Source: Diogma glabrata
Taxonomy: Eukaryota; Arthropoda; Insecta; Diptera; Cylindrotomidae
Direction of reading: 5' to 3'
NCBI GenBank assembly: GCA_963693315.1
Contig: OY856188.1
Span: 148,941,197-149,005,196 of the forward strand
Length of the DNA: 64,000 nucleotides
Shown here: one piece after another, positions 1 to 11,570 of the stretch
How the letters are laid out: each line of letters starts with the position of its first letter
Position numbering within the stretch: position 1 is the stretch's first letter
Made by a program: the position numbers and the translations under genes
Notes under the pieces: generated by a model
What the model saw: the letters and a program-made list of their open reading frames with translations, nothing else
Told to the model about the DNA's origin: nothing
The model's database searches: none

Positions 1-622
1 GCAGAACGGTGTAGAGCAGTATAGAGTAGAGTAGTTAGCGGCTGGAGGCTTGCATATCGACGCTGTAGTTAAGTTGACTATGTATATTCATTGCTGCTCC
101 TGCTGTAACTTTAATACAATTTAAATTTAAAAACCAGTTGAACGTTGATCTTCGTAACAAATAAAATAGCTTTCTTTTATTTTCCCGTTCCTTTTAATCA
201 GATCATACAATAAGCCACCAATGTAAATCCATTCACTATTTTTATGCGTTTTGGTATTATTAAAACAATTACTTTGAGTTATTTTGAAATAAAAAAATTT
301 TAATTGTAATTTTTATAACTCCTTATATAATATTTCACAGAGAGCGTCTTGTTTTAGAAACTGCATAGAATATTTGTATTTTACACTACCAAAAACGTTG
401 TGGTTTTTAAACAATTCTTATTATTGTTATCCAAAGAAAATAATAGTATATAGATATAAAAATATATTTAGGAAACTTTCATTTTTCAGAACAAAAACTA
501 AAAACCTTTTTCATTAACGAAAAATTAGAACTCTAAAGCTATTTTGTTTTTTTAATAATTTTTAACGATAAAAACATCGCCTACTAAAAATTGAAAAATG
601 TTTAATTTAAATGTTCGCCACA
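1..622 (-). repeat. 3' LTR (in element orientation), truncated by window edge
   Basis: By eye it is identical, without gaps, to 4135-4756 at a constant offset of 4134 bases. The first 24 bases of the LTR lie outside the window. Confidence 0.9.
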
Positions 623-624
623 AC

Positions 625-635
625 ACTCCCCCCCT
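625..635 (-). other. Polypurine tract
   Basis: A run of seven C on the plus strand (seven G on the minus strand, TAGGGGGGGAG) sits three bases from the LTR that starts TGTGGCG. This is the expected position of the plus-strand primer of an LTR retrotransposon. Confidence 0.7.
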
Positions 636-1062
636 AGTGCCATCGAAGATGGAACGATAAAAGTAGCTGGCAAGAGTTGGAAAGAGGAGAAGGGAAGAGT
701 TTTTTGAATGCTCGAGTATTGTAGCGAAAAAGAGAAAGTTTGAAGGTGTCCGAAGAAGTAAGTGGACAGTTGTCTGTACAAGACAGTGTTTATTTTGTGC
801 GACTGAGAAATAGTGGCGAAAATTGAGTCGTGCCATCTTCAGATGTGACCTAAAGTAAGGTATTATCTGTCGATGCTCGATCATATGAAGGTTAGAAGAA
901 ATTGTGTTAGGAGAGAGTTAAAAACTAATGTGTTAAGAGAGATTGTGTTAAGTGGCAGTGTTATCTAGTAATCGATACCATTTGATGGAAAAAAAAAATT
1001 ATGGGTCTTACAAATTGGAGTTCTGCAAAAAAAGAAAAAAGAAACGAAACGAACAATTATGG

Positions 1063-1700
1063 AGTTATGGTAACACGAGTGGAGATATAGGTCTGACAGA
1101 GCTGAGTTGCCTGAGACCAATATATGTGGAAATGCGTACCATAGGTTAAAAGGTTCGTTTAAAATACGAGAAGCAGAAAAGTAACGTCGGTGATGCTGAA
1201 TGTCTGACAGATCAAAGTTGACTGAGACAATACTAGCATGTACAAACTTGATCATTAATTCATTTTTCGAAAAGTAGCTGTTAAAAGCAAGAATAAGCAG
1301 AAATTTAGCGTAAGCAAAGGAGTGCATATGGTAACACAAGTTTGGTAAAGTCTGACAGTACAAAGTTGACTGAGACCAATGTTTACCTTGGAGATGTGTA
1401 CCATAGAAAAAGATCGCTTTAAGAAGAAATATCTGATTAACGACGAAATGTCGTTTTAAATATCCATAAGAACCATACCTGTTCGTCAACAGATAAATGG
1501 TTAACGTCAGAAGATGTTCATGTTGTTAAAACATATGGGTAACGTTGGGGATATTCCTTTAAGATCAGATATTTGGAGTTTCTGCTTAATTATATGAAAC
1601 CTGATTTTTATATCCATATGGACCATACCTGTTTTGTCAACAGATAGAAGGTTAACGTTAGGAGATGTTCATGTTATGGTAACATATGGGTAACGTTAGG
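1063..1700. repeat. Degenerate tandem repeats in the LTR element interior
   Basis: The motif GTCTGACAG plus a variant of TTGACTGAGACCAAT recurs three times between 1090 and 1385, each followed by a degenerate GTACCATAG block in two of the units. A second pair of units at about 1467-1560 and 1625-1700 shares GACCATACCTGTT, GGTTAACGT and ACATATGGGTAACGTT. The ORFs crossing this stretch follow the repeats and resemble no protein. Confidence 0.6.
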
Positions 1701-2252
1701 GATAGAAATTAAAAATCAGAAAATTCGATAAGTTTGTTTCGGCCCAAAAGTTAAGGAGAGTGGAGTTGGTCTTACGAAGGAAAGAATTGTGAAGCTTCGG
1801 CCCATGATATCGATTATTAAACAAAACGACAAATTCAAAAAAATAGTCGCACTAGCAAGAGTTGACGTGGCTTGAAAGCCGAAAAATAAGAATTTGGAGA
1901 AAAAAGAAGAATGTGACGCTAGGAGAAAATGTTTGGCACTGTAAAACGAAAAAAATATAAAATATGCACATGTATTTATAAAAATAAAAATATTTGTTCC
2001 GCGTTTTAAAATACTTGAGACAAACAAAACTATTACTGCGTGATTTTCAAAACGGATGCTGCAAACAACAACAGCGCTAAACAAACTGAAAATTCCCCAA
2101 ATATGTACATAATTTCTAAAAAAAATTTTAAAATTGAACAACAAAAAACAAATATTTATCAATAAAATTAAATAAACAGTTAATTTATCAATAAAATTAA
2201 ATAAACATAATAAAATTAAATAAAAAAAATTGCATTAATTTAAAACAAAAAA

Positions 2253-4032
2253 ATATGGAGGGGCTGAAATCTCACAGCTCTGAGATATCAAGACTTCGGT
2301 CTGGGTTAAGGATTTTGATATAGTTTTCGGCAAAAAACTTTTATGAGGACATGGTTTTTACTTTTGGGCAGCGATGTATATCAAACACAACTCTTTGTTA
2401 AAGTACAAGTATTTTTTATCTCTGTTTAAAAATTTATTACACAACTAACACGAAACATCAATACGTTGCCGGAAAATTATAATCAAAATTCCAAAAATAT
2501 TGTTAAATTAAATAAAATCAAACTTTTTCAAAATTCCAAAAATATTCCAAATATTAGAATAAAATCAAATATTTTAATATTTTCTGAATTCCAATAATAT
2601 TTCAAAAATTCTTAAAAATTCCACCTTTTTTTAAAATTCTAAACATATTGCAAAAATTATTACAAAATCAAAAATTCAAACTTTTTTCATAATTCCAAAA
2701 ATTATAATAATATCAAAAATTAAAAATTTTTCAAAATTCTAAAAATATTTCAAAAATTCTTACAAAATCAAAAATTAAAACTTTTGCCGAAATTCTAAAA
2801 ATATTGCAAAAATTATTACAAAATCAAAAATACAAACTTTTTCAAAATTCCAAAAATATTTCAAAAACTACAACAAATTCAAAAATTTCCATGTCCAATT
2901 TCATTTTAAATTACATTTACGTCATAAAAACAGTTACATTTTTTTCCCAAAATATTGGCTAAAAAATTAAATGAAATCATTTTTTGACACACTTGGCATT
3001 ATTTTTTGACACACTTATGATGCCATAATTCTCTATAATAATAATAAAATATCATGTCATACGAACTATTAATTTTATTTTTTTCTAAAAAAATTGGGTA
3101 AAAAATAAATAAAAACCTTTCTTTTGACACACTTGACAACATTTTTTGACAAACTTATAATGAATTATGGCATTAATATAATGAATTATGGCATTCTCAA
3201 TAATAATAATAAAATTTCATTTCAAACAAACAATTTATTTTTTTCCAAAAAATTGGGTAAGAAACTAAATAAAAATCTTTTGACACACTTGACAAAATTT
3301 TGTTGACAAACCTATAATGCCATAATTCTCAATAATAATAACAAAATTTCATTTCAAACAAACAATTTTATTTCCAAAAAATTGGGTAAAAAAAAATAAA
3401 AATCTTTCTTTTGACACACTTGACAACACTTTTTTGACAAACTTATAATGCCATAATTCTCAATAATAATAATAATACTTCATTTCAAACAAACAATTAA
3501 TTTTATATTTTTTCCAAAAAATTAGGTAAAAAAATAAATAAAAATCTTTCTTTTGACACACTTGACAACTTTTTTTTGACAAACTTATAACGCAATAATC
3601 TAGTTTTTGATCTCACATACCAATCCCGACCATCAAGATTTCTCCAAATTCAATGTTCCTACTCGTAATCACTTAAAATGAACGTTTTTTAAGCCAAAAA
3701 TATGCAAATTTCCTTGTGTTGACACACTAAATGATTTTTTTGACACACTTCCGGTACAGTTATCGAACACAGCGTCCTTTCGGACCTGTCCCTTGAGTAT
3801 ACCTATTTTTAGAAAAAAAAATTTTTGAAATCCAGTAGTTTTCCCTGCAGCGTAGGTAATGACGGCCGGCCGGCCAGACGGCCGGCCGACAGACAGACAT
3901 ACATTTTTTTTTTTTTTGCTTTTTTAGAATCAGGAGGTCCTAAAACGTCGAGAAATGTCAAAAAAAGTGGGGGTAAGAATTTCACTTTGAGCTCATGAAT
4001 GTAATACTTTTGTCTTTCAGACCGAAGTAATA
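2253..4032 (+). mobile_element. Family X repeat, longest copy (X1)
   Basis: The copy starts near GGAGGGGCTGAAATCTC, followed by GACTTCGGTCTGG at 2291, and ends with the inverse CAGACCGAAGT near 4030, so it carries short inverted ends. Between them are degenerate A/T repeats of about 56 bp (2470-2890), then four to five tandem units of about 131-158 bp containing TTTTGACACACTTGACAA (2985-3600), then a block with GGCCGGCCGGCC (3860-3890). No protein is encoded. Related copies lie at 18826, 21288, 21857, 31211, 37730 and 50948. The superfamily is unknown. Confidence 0.6.
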
Positions 4033-4093
4033 CTTGAATTCTTAATTCCAAAATTGTGTTGTCTAAATCCCAAAATTGTTCTCTCAGTCGGAT

Positions 4094-4102
4094 GGTCACC
4101 AA
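4094..4102 (-). other. Primer-binding-site-like sequence
   Basis: The minus strand reads TTGGTGACC eight bases after the LTR end CAAGAACA. TGG plus GTGACC resembles the tRNA primer-binding sites of insect LTR elements. Another TTGGTGATCC occurs at 62339. Confidence 0.55.
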
Positions 4103-4110
4103 TTTATAGC

Positions 4111-4756
4111 TGTTCTTGTGGAGAGTAAAGTGGAGCAGAACGGTGTAGAGCAGTATAGAGTAGAGTAGTTAGCGGCTGGAGGCTTGCATATCGACGCTGT
4201 AGTTAAGTTGACTATGTATATTCATTGCTGCTCCTGCTGTAACTTTAATACAATTTAAATTTAAAAACCAGTTGAACGTTGATCTTCGTAACAAATAAAA
4301 TAGCTTTCTTTTATTTTCCCGTTCCTTTTAATCAGATCATACAATAAGCCACCAATGTAAATCCATTCACTATTTTTATGCGTTTTGGTATTATTAAAAC
4401 AATTACTTTGAGTTATTTTGAAATAAAAAAATTTTAATTGTAATTTTTATAACTCCTTATATAATATTTCACAGAGAGCGTCTTGTTTTAGAAACTGCAT
4501 AGAATATTTGTATTTTACACTACCAAAAACGTTGTGGTTTTTAAACAATTCTTATTATTGTTATCCAAAGAAAATAATAGTATATAGATATAAAAATATA
4601 TTTAGGAAACTTTCATTTTTCAGAACAAAAACTAAAAACCTTTTTCATTAACGAAAAATTAGAACTCTAAAGCTATTTTGTTTTTTTAATAATTTTTAAC
4701 GATAAAAACATCGCCTACTAAAAATTGAAAAATGTTTAATTTAAATGTTCGCCACA
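4111..4756 (-). repeat. 5' LTR (in element orientation), complete
   Basis: 646 bp with TG...CA ends on the minus strand. It matches 1-622 without a visible difference over the shared part. Confidence 0.9.
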
Positions 4757-4799
4757 AGACAACCAGAAAGATGGCAAAAGGTATTTGACTGAGGACAAT

Positions 4800-5726
4800 G
4801 GGCAGAGCGAATAAAAACTAGAATAAACTAAAAGCAAAAACTAGTAAGCATTAGCACATTCCTTATTTCGAGTGAGTAAGAATATTCTAATCTGTTTTAG
4901 TATTTGCTAGATATGCTGAAAATTGTAAATGTCAAAGTCGAAAATAACATCAAAATGTCTGAAAAAGATACGATTTCTTCAGGTTTAAATACAAATTTGT
5001 TTTAAAATGTTTTAAAAAAGTTTTCTATAATTATGAGTCTAAATTACCGGTAACTAGGAATTCAAAAATGCGGTAGCATTTTTTGAATTCCTAGTTACCG
5101 GTAGTTAGCCAACCGTTAGCCTAGTTAGCCAACCGTAGTATAAGGAATGAAGAACCATTCTCTTTAAAATTTTCGCCTGTTTCCTCAATTTAAAAAAATC
5201 GCAAACAATCTTCTATAAACCATAAATTAAATACTGTATTTAAGTTTATTTATTTATTTACAAAAATATGCTACCGCACAAAAATCTTAAATTTCTTTTA
5301 ATTACTTGTGGTTGTTTTAAAATTAAGGTTTTATGTAAGCGAGCATATAATTTCAGATCAAAATCTTTGTTGAACTTCGCTTAATAAACCTTTCAGTTAA
5401 TAACAGAAAAATTCTTTGAGTTGACAATTAAGTGAAATCAATAGCCGACAAAATATAATTCGCAAAATATTACTAAAACTTAATTTATATAACTTAAATA
5501 ATTTTCAAAATCAATTATTTTCATAAATAAGTTGCACAAATAGCAACTTGAAAATATCAAGTACAGTAATGTCAAAAATTAGAATGTTCTTGGTTTTATT
5601 CACTCGATTTCAAGAATATTTTGGAAAATTTTCATATTCTATAACCTGGTTTTTATTCACTGATTTATCAGAAAATACTTAAAAATTTAAGTATTTAGAA
5701 TATTCTACTTTTTATTCACTTCACCC
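4800..5726. mobile_element. MITE with PIF/Harbinger-like termini
   Basis: The left end GGGCAGAGCGAATAAAAA and the inverted right end GGGTGAAGTGAATAAAAA match at 15 of 18 bases. AAT flanks both sides (4797-4799 and 5727-5729), a probable 3-bp target duplication. The same end, GGGTGGAGTGAATAAAAA, starts the HARBI1-encoding element at 62703, so this 927-bp copy is probably a non-autonomous relative. It contains a strong hairpin at 5045-5103 and no coding sequence. Confidence 0.7.
5045..5103. repeat. Near-perfect hairpin inside the MITE
   Basis: TACCGGTAACTAGGAATTC and its reverse complement flank a short centre TGC-GGTA-GCA. The stem is about 27 bp with one bulged base. Next to it GTTAGCCAACCGT is repeated twice (5104-5137). 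Confidence 0.85.
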
Positions 5727-6881
5727 AATATATAATTGAATAAAATGTTTAATCAGTAATCACTATAAGAAAATCATATTTTATTTTCATAAAAAACGAA
5801 CTTATTTTCCGAATAACCCTATGCATTTCGAAGAAAAAAATGTATATAAGTATGTGTAACATTCCAGTTAGAAATGTTATCGATCAGTTATTGAAAAACA
5901 CTCAATAATGCAGTATTTACATATCGATAACGCGTTACATCACAATGAAATGTCATCGATAATTTTTGTTCAAATTGTTTTGTTGCAATGTGACATCATG
6001 ATGGGGCATCATAGGTTTTTCACTTCAAATTCAATTTTTTTCATTTCAAATTCAATTTTTCAGAAGAAAAATATTATAAAGAAAAATTAATTTAGAATAG
6101 TACACATGCAACGACCTTGATTAGTACTTGGCCGTTATCAGAATCTCTAGCAGCGATATTTGATAACGCAGCACATTGGCATGGCTATGACTCAGAGAGA
6201 AGTTGGGGTGGTCCTAGTCATCAAAACTGCTTAGAGTTAGATTGTGCTGCTTATGAAGGACGTATTACATAAGATAATAGTAAAAGTAATAATACTAGGA
6301 TTTAGAGTTTCTGCTCGAGAAATCCGGTTTCGAGATTCTCGAAAATGAATTGAAATTTTGAACTCTCGAATTCTCGAGAAATGATATTTCCACATTTTTG
6401 AGATTCCCATTTCTCGAGAAAAATTGTCGAGAATCTCGAGATTTAACAAACCACCATAAATCATTCAGTATTTTTATTTTGAGTATTTTTTTACTAAACA
6501 AAAATGGTTAATGTCAATCTGCAATCTGCATCACACTACATTGGAGTTGCCATCTTTAAATTTAACTTATAGGCATACAAGTGTGGAAAAGGCCAATGAA
6601 ATTAAATAAATTGGTTGCTTAGAAATTTAGGGAAACAATAACAAAAAACTGCTTGGATTCATTTTCTCAAACAATATTTTACTAATCTTATTTATGTAAG
6701 TATATGTATTTTTATATGTAAATAATACAGAATCTTACTCGTACAAAAAACTTTGTATGTAATTCGGAAATAAAGTATCTTCTTTGCTTTCGAGTGTTTG
6801 TTGCCGGAGTGTTTTTTAGCCGGATTTTGAAATAACCGATTAAAAAATTAAATTTGGACCAAATAATTTAAGTTTCCAGTA
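5727..6881. other. No gene seen
   Basis: AT-rich sequence. The only structure I see is the TCTCGAGA-rich block at 6298-6445. Short ORFs here have no recognisable domain. Confidence 0.5.
6298..6445. repeat. Cluster of CTCGAGA palindromes
   Basis: At least eight variants of TCTCGAGA or GAGATTCTCGAGA, on both strands, occur within about 150 bp. The order is irregular, so it is not a simple tandem array. Confidence 0.6.
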
Positions 6882-7376
6882 TCGTCAGCTTAACAGTGAA
6901 AGAACGTATCTGACATTTTTGCAATTTGGACTTTTAGATACCAAAATGTTTATTGTGATATCGCGCATCTCAAATATACGCTTTGTGTCATTACATTATC
7001 TCTTTTATTTTTTAAAATACGCGCCAAAATAAAAAGCCGCGTATCTGCAAGTCAGCATAAATTTGTCGTGAGATGTCGTATCTATCGTAGGACGCATGGT
7101 GTTTATTGAGTTAACAGGTGGTGGTTCGGTAAATTTGTGTTTAAAAGCCTTTTTTTCCAATGTGTTTCAATAAAATAATTGTGAATAATATACATTTACT
7201 TGTGGAATTGAAAGTGAAGTACTGCACGTAGTTGCGTTCTATCACTCTAACATAAAGTTTTTCCATTTTTTTAAAATTTATTGCAGTGACGTGCTGTCAC
7301 TGGAGTTGTTATTCAATAAAATGTCATTTTTTTATTACATTATTATATTTCATATTTTTTTATCGTTAAAATACAC

Positions 7377-8935
7377 TTTTTTTTTTAATTCTAAGTTAGG
7401 CATGTTTAGTGTTAATTATAATAAATTATTAATTAACGTCTCTGAATATCCGAAGATACCATGCCAACTAGGGATTGTGATTAAGTTTGAATAAATTAAG
7501 TTTCTGTTAGGAATTTATGGACGCTAACTTTAAAACTTTGAGAATTAAAGCTATCAGGAAAAACCCATAAAGGTAAGGCGTTCCAGAGATGAGAGACTCT
7601 GTTGAAAAAATCACGCTGAAAGGCAACAGTTCTGCACCTATTTATATGAACTCAGCCCAATTTTTGAACAGCGTTCTTAGCTAGGTTAAAAAATTGAGAA
7701 TTCCATTTCAAATTATTTTCAACTTCCACTATTAGAAGCCTAACAGATCCTTTCTCTACAAGATCTTTAGGTTCGAATTTGAATGGAAACGGATTAGGTG
7801 TGAGTAATCTAGAAAAATAACAAGCCAGTGTTTTGCTCGTATTGAATTAAACACTATTAGCCAGCCCCCAATCCAAAATAGTTTTAAGGTCATGGTTTAA
7901 AGAATCTATTAAATTTGATCTACAGTTGTAAAGCGCTAACTGTGAATATAATTTAGGGTTCTAATGAGACGCATGAAGAGTGCTATCATCAGCAAAACTA
8001 TGGATAGGACTAATTGTTGAATCCAACAAATCATTAATATAAATAAGAAAGAGAGTTGGTGACAAAGCAGTACCCTGAGGAACTCCTGCATTAGTTGAAA
8101 AGACATTCGATGAAATACCATCAACATTGACCCGAAATCGGAAATAAAGCTTTGTATCCAAGATATAAGTTGCTCATCCAAACCATTACATTTTAATTTG
8201 CAAATAAGATTGTTGTGTCAAACTTTATCAAATGCTTTGGATATATCAAGACTCAAGAGCAATACCGAAAGTCTCACCATGATTTTCAAGCAATTTGTTC
8301 CACACATGAGTGACAAAGGAAAGTAAATCTCCCGTCGCTCTTCCTTTTCGAAACCCGTATTTTCTTTCATTAAGTAGTTTGGAAGACTCTAAGAAGCTCA
8401 TTATATTAAAATTAATATATTTCTCAAAAATTTTAGAAACAACCGATAAAATTGAAATGGGTCTGTAATTTGTTGGATCAGTCTTACTACCCTTTTTTGG
8501 AACTGGTTGTACGCTTGCAATTTTCCATATTTCTGGAAAAACTCCTTTCTTATATGACAAATAAAAGATTTTAGTGAGGATTGGTGCTAACTCCCTATAG
8601 CAAAGGATTTCAGAATAATTGGGGGAATACGATCTGGTTCAGATGCTTTGTTAGTATTAATATGTAAAAGCATTTTCCGAACAATGTTCTTACGAAAAAT
8701 TATGGGCATCATGTTGTGCGAAACTCTAGGAATTGACTTAGGTAAGAAATTGGGTTCTTTTAGTGTAGAATTTTTAGACAAATAATTTCCCAGAAGGTTA
8801 GCTATTTCTTTTGGGTCTATTACTGGCACATCCCTATCAATTAGGGGAGGTAGAGAAGACTTACAAAAACTGCCATGGACATCCTTAACCGCTTTATAGA
8901 AATTTTGTGAACCAGTGGGATGTTCACGAAATTTT
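7377..8935 (-). pseudogene. Jockey-like non-LTR retrotransposon, 5'-truncated reverse transcriptase
   Basis: Read on the minus strand. The N-terminal side has KASEPDRIPPIILK (about 8680-8620), then WKIASVQPVPKKGSKTDPTN and YRPISILS (8530-8440). Next come SLDISKAFDKV with a stop where W is expected (8255-8220), AGVPQGTALSP (about 8080), the catalytic FADD (about 8000-7990), and a C-terminal LWNALP block near 7600-7580. The endonuclease half is missing and the stretch between the RT and the C-terminus is deleted. The 3' end has an A-rich tail (T-run at about 7377-7386 on the plus strand). Several frameshifts and stops make it inactive. The jockey-like assignment rests on these RT motifs. Confidence 0.85.
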
Positions 8936-8956
8936 TATAAAGCGGTTAAAAAATTA
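8886..8956. repeat. Inverted repeat at the 5' end of the LINE copy
   Basis: TTAACCGCTTTATAGAAAT and the inverse of ATTTTTATAAAGCGGTTAA form roughly 29-bp imperfect arms around GTGAACCAG. After it, TTAAAGAATTAGTAAAATAA occurs twice as a direct repeat (8954-9010). Confidence 0.6.
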
Positions 8957-9297
8957 AAGAATTAGTAAAATAAATATATAAGTATTGATTTAAAGAATTA
9001 GTAAAATAAATTGTAATGGATAGGAACAAAATATTTTTTTACAAAGTGTGACAAACTGTATGTGCGACAAAATATTTAAAAAAGGCATTGTGAGATGACG
9101 TAACCAACGCAAATATGAGTTTTTATTATTATTTTTTTCCTATTTTGGATTGAATACATATTTCGAAATATATTTAAAAGCGTAATAATACAAATAAACT
9201 AGCACGTTTAGAAAATAGATTACGAATAAAAACGTTTTTTATTCCTCGTGTAAAATCGTGTTTTTGCACATACGTTCTTTCATTGTTAAGCCGACGG

Positions 9298-10400
9298 TAT
9301 GTTTTAGAAATGTTCGGAAAGTTCATCTTTAATACAAAGATTTATTGAAATGTATGGGGCAATATACAAGAACCCTAACAACCGATCAAAAGCAACAAGG
9401 AATTTTTTAGAAACCACTTTTTCCTCAAAATTAGTCAAGGACTGACATTTATAATAGATCCTTCTCATAGACAAAGTACACTAAATTTTGTAAAAATTTG
9501 GCGATAAAGCCCATTAGCATTAGTCGACGTAGTGGTATTCCAAAACAAAATCCACATGGTACAAGTTCGATACAAAGGTACAGGTGATTCTGTCAATTAT
9601 GCAAAGACGTTAGATTGAGTTATTTTATTTATTTTAAAAAATCATACGTTGATTTCCAAGGACGCTTTAAGTAAAGCTTTACTAAATTACAAATTCATAC
9701 TTAGGAAAAATAAAAATTAACTACAATTATAAAAAACTTAAAAATAGATAGAAAACAGAAAAACTAATCAAAAAACACATCTAATAACGTTTTATGAATA
9801 TTCAAATTTTAAATTTAAAGAACATGTAATTACACTTTAACTTCTTTATAGAACATATGCAAATAATAATTAGATTTTTATATTATTTCTTCTTTTTCAT
9901 TTCGTTTGTCAACACATTATCATAATCAAAGATGCATCTCATTTAAATGCTTGTACATAACTTTCTTTATATTTATTGAACTTAATTCTTCAAATTCACT
10001 ACAAAAAAATTTTTTTCAAAAATTTTAATTTAAAATATTTTTTTGATAAAAAGTTTTGTAAAAGTGTTTGAAAACTCTTGTTTTCTACGCTTTTAAAATT
10101 AACTGTTTTAATTTAAAATTTGTTTTTATGGATGTTTTATAATAAAAATGTACTTAAAAAATAATGGTTACAAATCAAAAGACTTAATGAATAAATTTGA
10201 AATATGGAATATCAAAATATTGAGCGCTAAGTTGGCAAATAAGCAAGCAAAATGCTCTACAACATAAATTAAAAATTAACATTACAATTCGTTTATCATT
10301 CATCGCCTAGATAAAACTAAAATAAACTTAAAAAATAATAAAATATAACATATGTGTTAATTTTGTTTATTAATTAATAATTACAATTTTACAAAACACC
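9298..10400. other. No gene seen
   Basis: AT-rich sequence with no conserved coding motif, terminal repeat or RNA gene that I can recognise. Confidence 0.45.
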
Positions 10401-10519
10401 AATTTTAGGTAGAATTCATATAAAAATCTAACTATTGCATGGGCTTCATCTCGGAATTTCGGAAAAATTTTTGTGCTAAACGACTATATATGATAAGCGG
10501 AGACGAAAAAACAAAAAAA

Positions 10520-10522
<3 letters not shown>

Positions 10523-10598
<76 letters not shown>

Positions 10599-10601
10599 TA
10601 T
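10523..10601. repeat. TA dinucleotide microsatellite
   Basis: Nearly pure TA tract at the fixed position of the HINE-like family, between the polyA-like stretch and ACGATATGAG. Confidence 0.95.
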
Positions 10602-10626
10602 AAACGATATGAGATATAACGAAAAC

Positions 10627-11570
10627 GACCGGCACTCTTACGGTCGCATTCGTTGAGGTAGATCAAAAAAAATTTCTGTACTTGTGTGTTCTAATAATAT
10701 CTTGGACTAATTCGTGAATCAGCAAAATCCGACACGTGGTTAAGATAGAGGCTTTTTTCTGAAAAAAATTGATTTTTTAAAACCGTTATAACGGCCGTTT
10801 GGATACTAATCTTTCAAAAAAATTAACAAATTTAGAATCTTTGGAATCTTTTTTATCAATTTGTTTTAAAACTAGAATTCTGCAGCTGAGGGTTCCTGAG
10901 TGAGCGGCTCCAACAAAAAAGTTTGCAAAAAAAATTTTTTTTTGAAACAACCGGCACTCTCACGTTCGCAATTATAAGGCCAGATCAAAAACCATTTCTA
11001 AAAATGTGCGTTTTATTAATATCTTGGACAAATTCGCAAATCAGCCCAACCCAACACATGGTTAAGAAACTAGAAGCTTTATACTAGAAAAAAACTCTGT
11101 TTTTTAGATCCGTTATAACGGCCGTTTGGATTCTAATATTTTTAAAAACTTCACAAATTTAGAATCTTTGAAATCTTTTTAATCAGTTTCTTTCAAAAAA
11201 AAGACCTTTGCAGTTGGAGGTTTCTGAGTGAGCGGCTCCAACAAAAAAGCTTGTAAAACACAAGCCGGGTTTGAATCAACCGGCGCTCTCACGGTTGCAT
11301 TTGTGAAGTCAGATCAAAAAACCTTCCGTAAACATGTGTGTTTTATTAATATTTTGGACAAGTTCGTAAATCAGAAAAATCTGACACATGGTTAAGGAAC
11401 TAGGAAAAAAGTGGTTTTTTTAATCCGTTATAACGGCCGTTTGGATACTAATATTTTTAAAATCTTCATAAATTTAGAATCTGTGGAAACATTTTAATCC
11501 GCTTCTTATAAATATAAACCTCTGCAGTTAGAGGTTTTTGACTTGTTGGCTTCAACAAAAAAGTTTGCAA
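10627..11570 (+). repeat. Three tandem units with CCGTTATAACGG palindromes
   Basis: Units begin ACCGGCACTCT or CCGGCGCTCT at about 10627, 10949 and 11278 (periods 322 and 329). Each has the 12-bp palindrome CCGTTATAACGG (10786, 11104, 11427) followed in each case by CCGTTTGGAT, and the first two have GAGTGAGCGGCTCCAACAA. Inverse units occur at 44200-44700. Confidence 0.8.

Larger units (their letters stand above)
1..4756 (-). mobile_element. Non-autonomous LTR retrotransposon, BEL/Pao-like by termini
   Basis: Two direct repeats (1-622 and 4111-4756) flank about 3.5 kb. On the minus strand the LTR starts TGTGGCGAACA and ends CAAGAACA. Next to the 4111 LTR end is a primer-binding-site-like TTGGTGACC, and next to the 622 end is a purine tract, so the element reads right to left. 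I find no gag, protease, reverse transcriptase or integrase motif inside: the interior is degenerate tandem repeats plus a family X repeat (2253-4032). The left LTR is cut by the window start, lacking 24 bp. The identical LTRs argue for recent insertion, mobilised in trans. BEL/Pao is inferred only from the LTR termini and the PBS/PPT look. Confidence 0.75.
6882..9297. mobile_element. TIR DNA element split by a LINE
   Basis: Left end TCGTCAGCTTAACAGTGAAA followed by GAACGTAT; inverted right end CCGTCGGCTTAACAATGAAA followed by GAACGTAT. Matching is about 24 of 28 bases. TA flanks both ends, so a TA-inserting (Tc1/mariner-like) element is possible. The interior outside the LINE (7377-8935) encodes nothing recognisable. 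Confidence 0.5.

Noticed and set aside
552..2162. Minus-strand ORFs of 110-174 codons inside the first LTR element
   Set aside because: No gag, pol or env motif, they follow degenerate repeats, and the composition matches random AT-rich translation.
3809..4102. 97-codon minus ORF next to the primer-binding site, a possible gag start
   Set aside because: It crosses the family X end and its GGCCGGCC repeat; the same sequence in other X copies is not near any LTR and is not conserved in frame.
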